Part shown: in pieces, positions 16,859 to 25,417 of the stretch
Layout: the number at the start of each line of letters is the position of its first letter
How positions within the stretch are numbered: position 1 is the first letter of the stretch
Source: Hyphomonadaceae bacterium
GTDB lineage: Bacteria > Pseudomonadota > Alphaproteobacteria > Rhizobiales > Hyphomicrobiaceae
Length of the DNA: 64,000 bases
NCBI GenBank assembly: GCA_019747815.1
Contig: JAIEQJ010000040.1
Location: forward strand, 33,119 to 97,118
Direction of reading: 5' to 3'
Position numbers and translations under genes: made by a program
The notes under the pieces: model-generated
Databases searched by the model: none
What the model was told of the DNA's origin: nothing
Seen by the model: the letters and a program-made list of their open reading frames with translations, nothing else

Positions 16859-17869
16859 GTGAACGCAACGCTTCTCGCCCTCTTGGCTGTGCTGCTCGCC
16901 AGCGGTCTGACTGCCCTTTACATGCGGGTCATGACCGCAAGCCGCCAGCTTGAGCAGCCCAACGAGCGCAGCATGCACACGGCACCCGTTCCCTCCGGTG
17001 CCGGCATGGCAATCATCGCCACCGCACTCCTCCTGTGGCCTCTCTCACAGCGCCTGGCTCTCAGCAACGTCCACCTCACCCTGCTGGGCGCCGCCGTCAG
17101 CCTTTCGGCCCTATCCTGGCTCGATGACCGCCATCGACTTTCACCTGGCGTGCGCCTTGCCGCACATGCCCTGGCGGCCGGCCTTCTGCTCACCGTGCTT
17201 GACCCTGACCAGCGCATCTTTCCCCTGTTGCCGCTCTCTCTGGAGCGCGGCCTGCTGGGCCTCGGCTGGCTATGGTTCATCAATCTCTTCAATTTCATGG
17301 ACGGCATCGATGGATTGGCAGGTAGCGAAGCCGTTGCCATAGCCGCAGGCTATCTTGTGGTCGTGGCTGCGGTGGGCCTCGGCACGCCCTTACGCGAGCT
17401 TGCCATGATCATTGCAGCGGCCAGCGCCGGCTACCTGGTCTGGAACTGGCATCCGGCCAAGATCTTCATGGGCGATACCGGATCGATCCCCCTCGGCTTT
17501 CTGCTCGGCTGGCTCATGATTGATCTTGCGTGCCGCGGCCTCTGGGCGGCAGCGCTCATTCTGCCGCTCTATTTCGCGGCCGACGCCACGCTCACGCTTC
17601 TCAGGCGACTGCGGCGGGGTGAGAAGCCCTGGCAGCCTCATCGTCAACACTCCTACCAGCGTGCCGTGTTGGGTGGTGCGACACCTCCCGCCGTGGTCTG
17701 GCGGATCAACGCGACCAATCTGGTGCTGCTCGCACTGGCGCTCCTGTCGATTCGCCATCCCATACCGTCTCTGGTGGCAGCAGCCGTCGCGGTGGCCGCA
17801 CTTCTGGCTCACTTGGAATACCTGGCCCGCGGCCAACCGGCTGGGCGCACACCAGCAGATCGAACTTAG
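16859..17869 (+). CDS. MraY/WecA-type glycosyl-1-phosphate transferase
   Basis: A 336-aa polytopic membrane protein with about ten hydrophobic segments. It carries the family's cytoplasmic motifs: SWLDDRHRLSPGVRLAAH, the catalytic NLFNFMDGIDGLAG, FMGDTGSIPLGFLLG and the His-rich loop PWQPHRQHSYQRAV. It moves a sugar-1-phosphate from a UDP-sugar onto undecaprenyl phosphate, starting a cell-surface polysaccharide. The GTG at 16859 is chosen because AGGA lies eight bases upstream; the TTG at 16853 is too close. That AGGA belongs to the end of the 165-bp repeat. An O-antigen-ligase-like gene lies 2.7 kb downstream. Confidence 0.9.
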   Translation: MNATLLALLAVLLASGLTALYMRVMTASRQLEQPNERSMHTAPVPSGAGMAIIATALLLWPLSQRLALSNVHLTLLGAAVSLSALSWLDDRHRLSPGVRLAAHALAAGLLLTVLDPDQRIFPLLPLSLERGLLGLGWLWFINLFNFMDGIDGLAGSEAVAIAAGYLVVVAAVGLGTPLRELAMIIAAASAGYLVWNWHPAKIFMGDTGSIPLGFLLGWLMIDLACRGLWAAALILPLYFAADATLTLLRRLRRGEKPWQPHRQHSYQRAVLGGATPPAVVWRINATNLVLLALALLSIRHPIPSLVAAAVAVAALLAHLEYLARGQPAGRTPADRT

Positions 17870-18011
17870 AAATATTCAATGTATAACAATAGCTTGTTGC
17901 GAATTCTGGAAAAAACACCGCAAGCCCGTCGATTTCGTTGTCCTCCATTCGTCGTGTGTGTAGAGCCGGGGTACCACCTGCTCCCAAACACAAACCCGAT
18001 GGAGAACAACA

Positions 18012-18428
18012 ATGCGTTTCATGGTGATCGTCAAAGCCAGCAAGGACTCCGAAGCCGGCAAGATGCCGTCAGAAGAACTGCTCGCGGCCATGGCGAAATT
18101 CAACGAGGAGATGGTCAAGGCCGGTGTCATGCTCGACGGCAACGGGCTCCAGCCGAGCTCCAAGGGAGCGCGCGTCCGCTTCTCCGGCAACAAGGTCTCC
18201 GTCATCGATGGGCCATTCGCGGAAACCAAGGAACTGGTCGCCGGCTATTGGATCATCCAGGTCAAGTCGAAAGCCGAGGCGATCGAATGGATGAAGCGTT
18301 GTCCCAATCCTCATAACGAGGACGGCGAAATTGAGATCCGCCAGGTCTTCGAGCTCGAGGACTTCGGCGCCAGCGACGCAGTCGAGCACCATCGCAAGTT
18401 GGACGAGGAACTCGCGAAAAAGAAGTAG
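18012..18428 (+). CDS. YCII/DGPF-domain protein of an ECF42 cluster
   Basis: A 138-aa soluble protein: MRFMVIVKASKDSEAGKMPS, the DGPF motif in VIDGPFAETKELVAGYWII, and VKSKAEAIEWMKRCPNP, all features of the YCII/PhnB-associated dimeric alpha-beta-barrel family. These proteins are the constant partners of ECF42 sigma factors, encoded 148 bp downstream here. Function unknown; in studied cases DGPF genes are the main targets of the sigma factor. GGAGAACAAC precedes the ATG. A strong inverted repeat separates it from the sigma gene. Confidence 0.88.
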   Translation: MRFMVIVKASKDSEAGKMPSEELLAAMAKFNEEMVKAGVMLDGNGLQPSSKGARVRFSGNKVSVIDGPFAETKELVAGYWIIQVKSKAEAIEWMKRCPNPHNEDGEIEIRQVFELEDFGASDAVEHHRKLDEELAKKK

Positions 18429-18445
18429 CTCCTGCACAGCCTCTC

Positions 18446-18477
18446 AGGTGCGGCGGCCAAGGAGTGCCGCCGCACCT
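18446..18477. terminator. Perfect 12-bp inverted repeat after the DGPF gene
   Basis: Arms 18446-18457 and 18466-18477 (AGGTGCGGCGGC and its complement) with an 8-nt loop, 18 bp after the stop. No U-run follows, so it may be a transcript-stabilising or attenuating hairpin between the DGPF gene and the sigma gene rather than a full terminator. Confidence 0.5.
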
Positions 18478-18575
18478 GTCGCCGTACCTGAGGTAACGCC
18501 GGCATCAAGAGCGGCGCAGCCATGCCATCGCCTCAGCTTGCAGCGCAGCATCGATGATGCTCTCATCCGGTCGTC

Positions 18576-19883
18576 ATGATGACGACCGACATCCATCACG
18601 CCATAGACGCCGTCTGGAGGATCGAGCAGGCCAAGCTCATCGCCGGGCTAGCGCGCATCGTGCGCGACATTGGTCTTGCCGAAGAGCTGGCGCAGGATGC
18701 GCTCGTCACGGCGCTCGAGCAATGGCCCAAGTCGGGCATTCCGGACAAGCCCGGTGCCTGGCTGATGGCCGCTGCCAAACATCGCGCCATCGACCGTCTG
18801 CGGCGGAGGAAGCTCATTGAGCGCAAGCACGAGGAGCTTGGCCGCGAGCTTGCATCGGAGGGAGAAGGAGCGACCCCCGATCTTGATGCCGCCCTCGACG
18901 ACGACATCGGCGACGACCTGCTGCGCCTGATTTTTACGGCCTGTCATCCGGTGCTCGCGACCGAAGGGCGCGTCGCCCTCACTCTCCGCCTGATCGGCGG
19001 CCTGGCCATTGACGAGATCGCCCGCGCCTTCCTGGTTCCGGAGCCGACTGTCGCCCAGCGCATCGTGCGCGCCAAGCGCGTACTGGCCGAAAGACGCGTC
19101 CCGTTCGAGGTGCCGCACGGCCCCGAGCTCTCCCAGCGCCTCGCGTCGGTGCTCGAAGTCATCTACCTCATCTTCAACGAAGGCTATGCGGCCACGGCTG
19201 GCGAGGACTGGATGCGGCCGCAACTCTGCGAGGAAGGGCTGCGTCTCGGCCGCATCCTGGCCGAGGCCGCCCCCAACGAGCCGGAGGTCCATGGCCTCGT
19301 GGCGCTGATGGAAATCCAGGCCTCGCGCCTGGGCGCCCGCACCAGCCCCTCGGGCGACCCGATCCTGCTGCTTGATCAAAACCGTGCGCGCTGGGACCAG
19401 CTCCTGATCCGCCGCGGCCTCGCTGCCTTGGCACGCGCCGAGGCACGTGCCAAGGATCTGGGCGCTGCCCCGGGTCCATACACCCTGCAAGCCGCCATTG
19501 CCGCCTGCCACGCACGCGCACGCACCCACGACCAAACCGACTGGGCCAGGATCGTGGGTCTCTACGGCGCGCTCGCCCAACGCACACCGTCTCCCGTCAT
19601 AGAGCTCAACCGCGCCGTCGCCCTGGCGATGCTGTTCGGTCCGGCGGCGGGACTCAGAATCGTTGATGCGCTCGCCTGCGAGCCTGTGCTCAAGGCCTAC
19701 CATCTGCTGCCCAGCGTGCGCGGCGACCTTCTCAAGAAGCTCGGCCGCCTCGATGAGGCCCGCACCGAGTTCGAGCGCGCTGCCGCCCTGACGCGCAACG
19801 AGCGCGAGCGCAAACTCCTTCTCGATCGCGCGGACGCCTGCTCGCGGCAAGGGAATGGGGCGGCGCCTCAGTCCCTCCCTTGA
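18576..19883 (+). CDS. ECF42-type RNA polymerase sigma factor with long C-terminal extension
   Basis: A 435-aa protein. Sigma region 2 at about 10-75 (DIGLAEELAQDALVTALEQW, GAWLMAAAKHRAIDRLRR), region 4 at about 115-175 (LTLRLIGGLAIDEIARAFLVPEPTVAQRIVRAKR), then about 240 residues of helical, TPR-like extension (VIYLIFNEGYAAT, LVALMEIQASR, IELNRAVALAML). That extension replaces a separate anti-sigma factor in this class. The gene sits with a DGPF protein upstream and a VOC protein downstream, the expected cluster. Starts ATGATG at 18576/18579, ribosome site weak. Confidence 0.93.
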   Translation: MMTTDIHHAIDAVWRIEQAKLIAGLARIVRDIGLAEELAQDALVTALEQWPKSGIPDKPGAWLMAAAKHRAIDRLRRRKLIERKHEELGRELASEGEGATPDLDAALDDDIGDDLLRLIFTACHPVLATEGRVALTLRLIGGLAIDEIARAFLVPEPTVAQRIVRAKRVLAERRVPFEVPHGPELSQRLASVLEVIYLIFNEGYAATAGEDWMRPQLCEEGLRLGRILAEAAPNEPEVHGLVALMEIQASRLGARTSPSGDPILLLDQNRARWDQLLIRRGLAALARAEARAKDLGAAPGPYTLQAAIAACHARARTHDQTDWARIVGLYGALAQRTPSPVIELNRAVALAMLFGPAAGLRIVDALACEPVLKAYHLLPSVRGDLLKKLGRLDEARTEFERAAALTRNERERKLLLDRADACSRQGNGAAPQSLP

Positions 19884-19988
19884 CGGGCCGCTGTGCAAAA
19901 AGAGCAACGCGGAGCGCGCGCGGCCGGCCGATCGCACACGTGCTGCGTCAGCGTGGCGGGGGGTAACCATCCTTCGGGAAGGCGAGGG

Positions 19989-20429
19989 TCACTTCTTCTT
20001 TTTTGGCAGCGGCGCGTTCAGCATCCAGCGATGGCCGAACGGGTCACGGAGCATGGCGAAGCGCGCGTCCCAGAACATATCCTGTGGCTCCAGCACACTC
20101 TTGCAGCCCGCTTCCACGGCGCGCCGGTAGGTGGCATCGACGCTAGCGGGCTTGGAGTAGTGGAGCGCGACCGCGACACCGGCCAGATTGTTGGCGGTCG
20201 GCGCACGCACGACCCCATGCTCCTCACCATGCTCAGGGAATTCGTCCGACATGAGGATCCTGCCACCGTTGATGGTGAGGTCGGCGTGCATGAGACGTTT
20301 GCCGTCCTGCGCAGGCAGACGCATGTTCTCCGTCGCGCCGAACGCTTTCTTGTAGAAAGAAATCGCATCGGCGGCGCCCTTCACCGTCAGATAGGGCGTG
20401 ACCGGCGGCATCTTTGCTTGATTGGCCAT
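19989..20429 (-). CDS. VOC/PhnB-like glyoxalase-fold protein
   Basis: A 146-aa protein of the vicinal-oxygen-chelate fold: VTPYLTVKGAADAISFYKKAFGA near the start, MHADLTINGGRILMSDEF, and the closing FWDARFAMLRDPFGHRWML. It resembles PhnB/YdcJ-type members often found in ECF42 clusters; its reaction is unknown. The ATG at 20429 is preceded by AAGGAGAGG, better than the in-frame upstream codon. C-terminus is a run of lysines (PLPKKKK). Convergent with the sigma gene 105 bp away, so not in the same transcript. Confidence 0.85.
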   Translation of the reverse strand: MANQAKMPPVTPYLTVKGAADAISFYKKAFGATENMRLPAQDGKRLMHADLTINGGRILMSDEFPEHGEEHGVVRAPTANNLAGVAVALHYSKPASVDATYRRAVEAGCKSVLEPQDMFWDARFAMLRDPFGHRWMLNAPLPKKKK

Positions 20430-20548
20430 CTGCGTCCTCTCCTTGGCTTGCCGTTGCTGAACTCTCGACGCCCTCAACACCTCACCCGCTTCCGAGTTCC
20501 GCCATGGCTGTGGCTACGCTCGAGTGTGCGCAGGGCGCGGTCCGACGC

Positions 20549-21856
20549 TCAACCCCCTGGCCGTGCAGAGCCTGACGCAGGCAAAGCTGCCCCGATCGCT
20601 GCGGCCACGGCGACAATGGCGAAAGACGTCAGCAGCCAGGGAGCCCAGATGCTGAAGCTCGTCGCCGCGAGCAGCGCGCACGCAACGAAGGCCGCATGGA
20701 GGTAGGGCTGGGCACGCACCTCCGACTGTGCCAGCGCCCGCAGGATGAGCAGCCCCAACCCCAGCAACAGCAGTGCCCCGACTGCGCCCGCTTCATACCA
20801 GATCTGCAGATAGGCATTGTGGCTGTGCAGGTTGGTCGAGAGCTCCAACATCGAGTCCGGTGCATACCGTGGGTTGGACGTTTCCTGCTCGTTGACGGTG
20901 CGCGCTGCCGCGATGCCGGCGCCCAACCAGGGCGCCTTGCTGATCTGCTCGCTCGTGTAGCCCCAAATGACGATGCGATCCTGCGCGCTTGCGGGCAGCC
21001 AGCCCACCCGATAGAGCTGATGACTGAACGCCAGCGATACGAGGGGGATCACGAGGACGATTGCCGCCACCCAAGCGGTTGCCGCCAGCCGTCTGGAGAG
21101 CAGGGGATAGAGCCAATACAGGCCGTAGAAGGCGGCGGCCCCCGCAAACGCCATCTTGGACGTGGCATGCTCCGAGCGAAAGATGGCGGCAACACCCGGC
21201 GCAAGCGCGATCAGCAGCCATGCCCTCCACCGCCTCGACAACTCGAGCCGCTCGATGATCATCACGGCCGGCCAGAACAGGAGAGTGAGCTCGGTGATGC
21301 TCCTGTTGAGCAGATAGGGCCTGAGCATTGTGCCACCATCGGCAAGCACCAGAGTGTGACGCGCGCCGGGGTGCAGCGCTGGTATGGCCAGCATCAACGT
21401 CCGACGGATCGCCTGCCCGCTGAATGCCTCCACACACAGCACCACCCCACCCGCCGCCATGCCGGCAATCACACCGAGGGCCATCGCTCGCAGTAGGGCG
21501 TCATCGAGATCGTCGAGGATGTTGAGCATCACGTAGAGAACGCCGGTCGAGGCCCAAAGGAGAGCGGCGGTCCGATAGGCCCAGCGCGGGCTGAGCGACC
21601 AGGTCGCATTGATGAGCAGGTAGGCCCCAATGAGCACCAGGGCGAGAATGATCGGCGATGGCTTGCCCACGGGCAGGCGCCGCTGCGCCGCCCAATACCA
21701 GGCCAACGGTACCACCGCAGACAGTGGAAGCACGAAGGGTGCCGTCATCGGAAACACCAGGAGCAGGGCGGTTCCGGCTGCCGTCCAAAGCAGCGCCAAG
21801 GTCAGCGCCATTCCGGACAAGGCCTGCTCTGCGAATGATGGCTGTACAGCGCTCAT
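20549..21856 (-). CDS. O-antigen ligase/polymerase-like membrane protein
   Basis: A 435-aa polytopic membrane protein with about ten to eleven hydrophobic helices. The Wzy_C-type region is visible at about 290-370: a large loop with RIVIWGYTSEQISKAPWLG, then NLHSHNAYLQIWYEAGAVGALLLL, in which the conserved HNxxLQ sequence is typical of O-antigen ligases and related polymerases. It would transfer a lipid-linked glycan in the periplasm. The ATG at 21856 overlaps the stop of the upstream epimerase gene (ATGA), so the two form one unit. Confidence 0.87.
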   Translation of the reverse strand: MSAVQPSFAEQALSGMALTLALLWTAAGTALLLVFPMTAPFVLPLSAVVPLAWYWAAQRRLPVGKPSPIILALVLIGAYLLINATWSLSPRWAYRTAALLWASTGVLYVMLNILDDLDDALLRAMALGVIAGMAAGGVVLCVEAFSGQAIRRTLMLAIPALHPGARHTLVLADGGTMLRPYLLNRSITELTLLFWPAVMIIERLELSRRWRAWLLIALAPGVAAIFRSEHATSKMAFAGAAAFYGLYWLYPLLSRRLAATAWVAAIVLVIPLVSLAFSHQLYRVGWLPASAQDRIVIWGYTSEQISKAPWLGAGIAAARTVNEQETSNPRYAPDSMLELSTNLHSHNAYLQIWYEAGAVGALLLLGLGLLILRALAQSEVRAQPYLHAAFVACALLAATSFSIWAPWLLTSFAIVAVAAAIGAALPASGSARPGG

Positions 21857-22821
21857 GGCCGATCCAGCCCCTTTGGGTGCTTGGCCATTTCGGCCAGAGC
21901 GACCCGCGTGCCTATGGCGGGCGCCCACCCGAAGCTTTCACGAAAATGCGCATCGGACAGCTCGAGCGAGCCGTAGAGGCGGCGCATCGCCGGCGCCATC
22001 AGCGGCATTTGCCGGGCAACTTGCGCCATGGTTGTCCCAACAGGGAACAGGCCCGAACGCCATCCAAGGGCTGTGCGCAAGGTTTCGACGATCTCCGTCG
22101 TGCTCAACGGCGGACCGTCGTGGACATGGAAAACGCCGCGCGAGCCGTTGTCCCGCGTGCGCAGAACCGCAGCCAGCGCACTCGCGAAATTGCCCACGGC
22201 CAGCAGGCTGCGCCTGTTGGCCAAGCCTCCCAACGGCAGCGGCAGCGGCATTCTGGCCAACGATAGAAGACGGTCGAGGCTGCCGCCCTTGTCACCACCG
22301 TACATGACCGGATTGCGCAGGATGACATGGCGGGTGGCCGACCCCGCCAAGGCAGCACCGACGCGCTGCTCCAGCCGCAGCTTGGACCGGCCGTACAACG
22401 TCGTGGAGCGCGGCTCGGATGCCTCCACAAGCGTGCGATCGTCCTCCTCATCGCACAGCGCCTTGATCGAGCTGACGTAGAGGAACAACGGCACGTGCGC
22501 TTCGCGCGCCGCCACCGCAACGCTCTCGGAGGCAGCAATGAGCCGCTCGGCCTCGGCAGTATCGGTCTTCAGCCTGCCCCTCTGCAGCGTGCCGAGACCA
22601 TCGCCCAGATGCACGACTGCATCGAACCGCGCCAGATCGCTGCGGAATTCGGCCGACGGGACGATCTCGGCATAGTGGCCGGTCAAGACCTGCGTTGCGC
22701 CAGGAAGGTCCGTGGCGGTTCTCGAAATCACGATAAGATCGGTCGGGCGCCCCTCGCCACGCAGATGGCGGATCAGAGCCTTGCCGGTAGCGCCGGTACC
22801 ACCCAGAATTAGGATACGCAT
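21853..22821 (-). CDS. NAD-dependent epimerase/dehydratase family protein
   Basis: A 322-aa extended short-chain dehydrogenase. The N-terminal Rossmann motif GGTGATGK at about residues 7-14 follows [25 protein letters not shown] and the active-site pair TTLYGRSK (Tyr-x3-Lys) are present, then [10 protein letters not shown]. Such enzymes modify nucleotide sugars or flavonoid-like substrates; with the coupled O-antigen-ligase gene, surface sugar metabolism is likely. Head gene of the two-gene unit. No obvious promoter in the 184 bp before it. Confidence 0.87.
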   Translation of the reverse strand: MRILILGGTGATGKALIRHLRGEGRPTDLIVISRTATDLPGATQVLTGHYAEIVPSAEFRSDLARFDAVVHLGDGLGTLQRGRLKTDTAEAERLIAASESVAVAAREAHVPLFLYVSSIKALCDEEDDRTLVEASEPRSTTLYGRSKLRLEQRVGAALAGSATRHVILRNPVMYGGDKGGSLDRLLSLARMPLPLPLGGLANRRSLLAVGNFASALAAVLRTRDNGSRGVFHVHDGPPLSTTEIVETLRTALGWRSGLFPVGTTMAQVARQMPLMAPAMRRLYGSLELSDAHFRESFGWAPAIGTRVALAEMAKHPKGLDRP

Positions 22822-22943
22822 CCCCAGCTCATCGCGAATCTGCGAGCCAAATCAACCTGTGCCATCCCCCCGACCGCACGACGGCGCGCAACACGCTGCA
22901 GGAGATACGACGCTGCAGTGCAGCTCGCCAGAAAAATCCACAA

Positions 22944-22965
22944 ATGGGCTTCGGGCGAAGCCCAT
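22944..22965. repeat. Short perfect inverted repeat upstream of the DUF1445 gene
   Basis: ATGGGCTTCG and its complement with a 2-base centre, 41 bp before the GTG start at 23006. No U-run follows. May be an operator or leader hairpin; nothing links it to a known riboswitch. Confidence 0.4.
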
Positions 22966-23005
22966 TGCAGGGCATAATCGCCATCCCGATCCATGGAGGA
23001 CCGCT

Positions 23006-23824
23006 GTGCAAAAGACCGTGGCCGCACCCGGCAGCAACCACATGATGAAAATAGCGGATTCGCGTGAGGCTCGGGGCATTATTCGCACCGGGGAATATAC
23101 TGGTCACACCGCCGGCATTGCGCCCGACTTCGTGCAGGGCAACCTCTGCATCCTGCCGCGCGAGGCGGCCCAGGAGTTCGCGGCCTTCTGCCAGCGCAAC
23201 CCCAAGCCGTGCCCCGTGATCGGCATGGGCTCGCCGGGCGACCCCGCGCTGCCCGATCTCGGCCACATCGACATCCGCACCGACATCCCGCGCTATCGTG
23301 TGTTCAAGGACGGCCAGCTCGTCGATGAGCCCACCGACATCCGCAAATACTGGTCGGACGATCTCGTCACCTTTATCATCGGCTGCTCATTCTCCTTCGA
23401 GTTGCCGATGCTGCAAGAAGGCATCCACCTGCAGCACGTGGCACGCAACACGACGGTGCCCATGTACCGCACCAGCATCGACTGCGTGCCCGCTGGCCGC
23501 TTCAAGGGGAAGATGGTGGTGTCGATGCGGCCGCTCTCGCCCGCGGATGCCATCCGCGCCGTGCAGATCACCTCGCGGTTCCCGGCCGTGCACGGAGCGC
23601 CCGTGCACCTGGGTCTGCCGGAGGCAATCGGCATCACGGACATCATGCGCCCGGACTTCGGCGATCCACCGGAGGTGTCTGCCGGCCAGCTCCCGGTCTT
23701 CTGGGGCTGCGGGGTGACCCCTCAGGTGGCGATCGAGGCCGCACGCCCCTCGATCTGCATCACGCACAAGCCGGGCTCCATGCTGATCACCGACAAGAAG
23801 AACAGCGCGCTGGCGGCACTCTAG
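23006..23824 (+). CDS. DUF1445 (UPF0317) putative hydro-lyase
   Basis: A 272-aa protein of the DUF1445/D-glutamate-cyclase-like family. Typical stretches: [27 protein letters not shown] near the start, [42 protein letters not shown], and the end [28 protein letters not shown]. Predicted soluble; bacterial members are annotated as hydro-lyases and often sit by 5-oxoprolinase-type genes, absent here. The GTG at 23006 was chosen because GGAGGA lies five bases upstream; the longer frame to 22712 has no support. Confidence 0.88.
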   Translation: MQKTVAAPGSNHMMKIADSREARGIIRTGEYTGHTAGIAPDFVQGNLCILPREAAQEFAAFCQRNPKPCPVIGMGSPGDPALPDLGHIDIRTDIPRYRVFKDGQLVDEPTDIRKYWSDDLVTFIIGCSFSFELPMLQEGIHLQHVARNTTVPMYRTSIDCVPAGRFKGKMVVSMRPLSPADAIRAVQITSRFPAVHGAPVHLGLPEAIGITDIMRPDFGDPPEVSAGQLPVFWGCGVTPQVAIEAARPSICITHKPGSMLITDKKNSALAAL

Positions 23825-24352
23825 GCCGTGGTGCAAAGCGCAAGGGGAAAGACCCCGGCTCTGCGCACTCGACCTTGATCTCCGATCAAGCTCGCGCGCT
23901 CCGGCCGGGGACGCAAAGGGGTGGGCGCTTCGGCCGGGGAGGCATCCTTTGGGCGCTTCGGCCGGGGACGCATTCCTTTGCGCGCTCTGGCCGGGATGCA
24001 AGGGGGCAGACGCTGCGATCGGGACGCAAGAGGTGGCCCTGACTAGGCGCCGGCCTCCTCCTCCTCTTGCGTTCCCGGAAGCCGAGCCTGGCTCATGAGC
24101 CGGGGCGAGGCTCTCCGGGATCCTTACTCCTGGCGTCTTTCCGGTTCAGGTCACCTCGCGGCGTGGTCGTTCCACCAAGGATGGAAGGGCGCTAGTGTCC
24201 CGATCGCGAAGTTCGCCGGATCTTGCAGCAGGCGCTGAACGAACTTCGCGATCGAAAGGACACAAGCAAGCTCATGGTGCTAGTGTGATTCAGATCGAGA
24301 AATTCGCTCAGCAGGCGTGCTGCGAGGAAGGGCGAATTTCTCGATCATCACA
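23825..24352. other. 528-bp repeat-rich intergenic region
   Basis: Contains five degenerate tandem repeats (23896-24036), about 150 bp of unremarkable sequence, and copy 3 of the 165-bp element. No open frame with support was found. Confidence 0.7.
23896..24036. repeat. Five degenerate tandem repeats of 28-29 bp
   Basis: Units begin near 23896, 23925, 23953, 23982 and 24010 with GCGCTYCGGCCGGGGACGCA-like sequence; the last two are more diverged. The period is 28-29 bp. Not CRISPR, since there are no spacers and the unit varies. Confidence 0.75.
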
Positions 24353-24356
24353 CTAG
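24192..24356. repeat. 165-bp double-palindrome element, copy 3 (reversed)
   Basis: Reverse orientation relative to copies 1 and 2, same 165-bp length. Terminal CTAG at 24192-24195 and 24353-24356. The right-hand CTAG supplies the TAG stop of the leftward MetE-like gene. The inner CTAG of the second palindrome reads CTTG here. Confidence 0.9.
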
Positions 24357-25417
24357 CCTGCCAGCTCCCTGCGCACGATGGCGGCGCCTGCGCTGAGCGA
24401 TTGCAACTTTCCGAACGCCACATCGCGCCGCAGGTACTTCATGCCGCAATCGGGCGCGGGGATCAATTTGTCGGCCGACACGTGCCGCAAGGCGGCGCGG
24501 ATGCGCTCGGCCACCTGCTCGCGTGTTTCAACAGCGGGCGTATTGAGATCCAGCACCCCCAGCACAACGGTCTTGGGCGCCAGGTCCTCGAGCACACCAA
24601 GATCGAGCTTCGGCTGCGCCGCCTCGATCGAAATCTGCTCCGCCACACACTCGGCAAGCTGCGGCAGGAACGAGTAGCCGACCGGCTTGGTCTCGCCAGG
24701 CACCAGCGCCGCATAGCCGAAGCATAGGTGCACGACGGTCGGCACCTTGATGCCCTCCAGGGCGCGGTTGACCGCCCTGACGGCGATGCGCCTTGCCGCG
24801 TCGGGATCCTGGCGCAGCCACGGCTCATCGAGCTGAATGACGTCGGCCCCTGCCGCCACCAAGTCGTGCGCTTCCGCATTCACGGCGGCGGCGTAATCCA
24901 TGACCATCTCGTCGGCATCCGCATAGAACGCGTTGACCGCCTGCCGGCTCATGGTGAAGGGGCCGGGCAGCGTGATCTTGACGGTGCGATCGGTGTTGGC
25001 CCGCAGGAACATCACATCGCGCACCTCAACGGCGTGCGTGCGCCTGATCTTGCCGACCACCCGCGGAACCGGCGTCTCGCGACCCGAGCGCGCCTGCACC
25101 TGCCCTGGCGTGGCAAGATCGATACCCTCCAGTGCGGTAGCGAAACGGTTGGAGTAGCTCTCGCGGCGCACCTCACCATCGGTGATGATGTCGATGCCGG
25201 CGCGCTCCATGTCGCGGATGGCGATGAGCGTGGCGTCGTCCTGCGCTTGTTCCAGCCACGGCTCGGGCACGCGCCAGATGTCCAGGCGCACGCGCGGCAC
25301 CACCTTCGACAGCATCTCGCGGTTCACCAGCCAATCGGGCTGCGGATAGCTGCCGACCACCGTGGTCGGCAGGACGTTTGCGGGCGCGGCCATCACACTC
25401 ACCTGCCGATCATTCAA
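24353..25417 (-). CDS. Cobalamin-independent methionine synthase II-like protein
   Basis: A 354-aa protein matching the C-terminal catalytic barrel of MetE (UROD/MetE-like). Seen: TTVVGSYPQPDWLVN, ISDGEVRRESYSNRF-like region (IITDGEVRRESY), VIQLDEPWLRQDPDAA, and the zinc-binding PDCGMKYLRRDVAFGKL near the end. Stand-alone MetE-II proteins lack the N-terminal folate domain; some transfer methyl groups from unusual donors, so the product need not be methionine. The ATG at 25417 overlaps the stop of the upstream peptidase gene. Its own TAG stop is part of the CTAG end of the 165-bp repeat. Confidence 0.88.
   Translation of the reverse strand: MNDRQVSVMAAPANVLPTTVVGSYPQPDWLVNREMLSKVVPRVRLDIWRVPEPWLEQAQDDATLIAIRDMERAGIDIITDGEVRRESYSNRFATALEGIDLATPGQVQARSGRETPVPRVVGKIRRTHAVEVRDVMFLRANTDRTVKITLPGPFTMSRQAVNAFYADADEMVMDYAAAVNAEAHDLVAAGADVIQLDEPWLRQDPDAARRIAVRAVNRALEGIKVPTVVHLCFGYAALVPGETKPVGYSFLPQLAECVAEQISIEAAQPKLDLGVLEDLAPKTVVLGVLDLNTPAVETREQVAERIRAALRHVSADKLIPAPDCGMKYLRRDVAFGKLQSLSAGAAIVRRELAG

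Noticed and set aside
22944..22965. Hairpin before the DUF1445 gene as a riboswitch
   Set aside because: A single small palindrome with no conserved riboswitch core; listed only as an inverted repeat.
23896..24036. CRISPR array
   Set aside because: Repeats are contiguous and degenerate, without unique spacers, and no cas gene is present.
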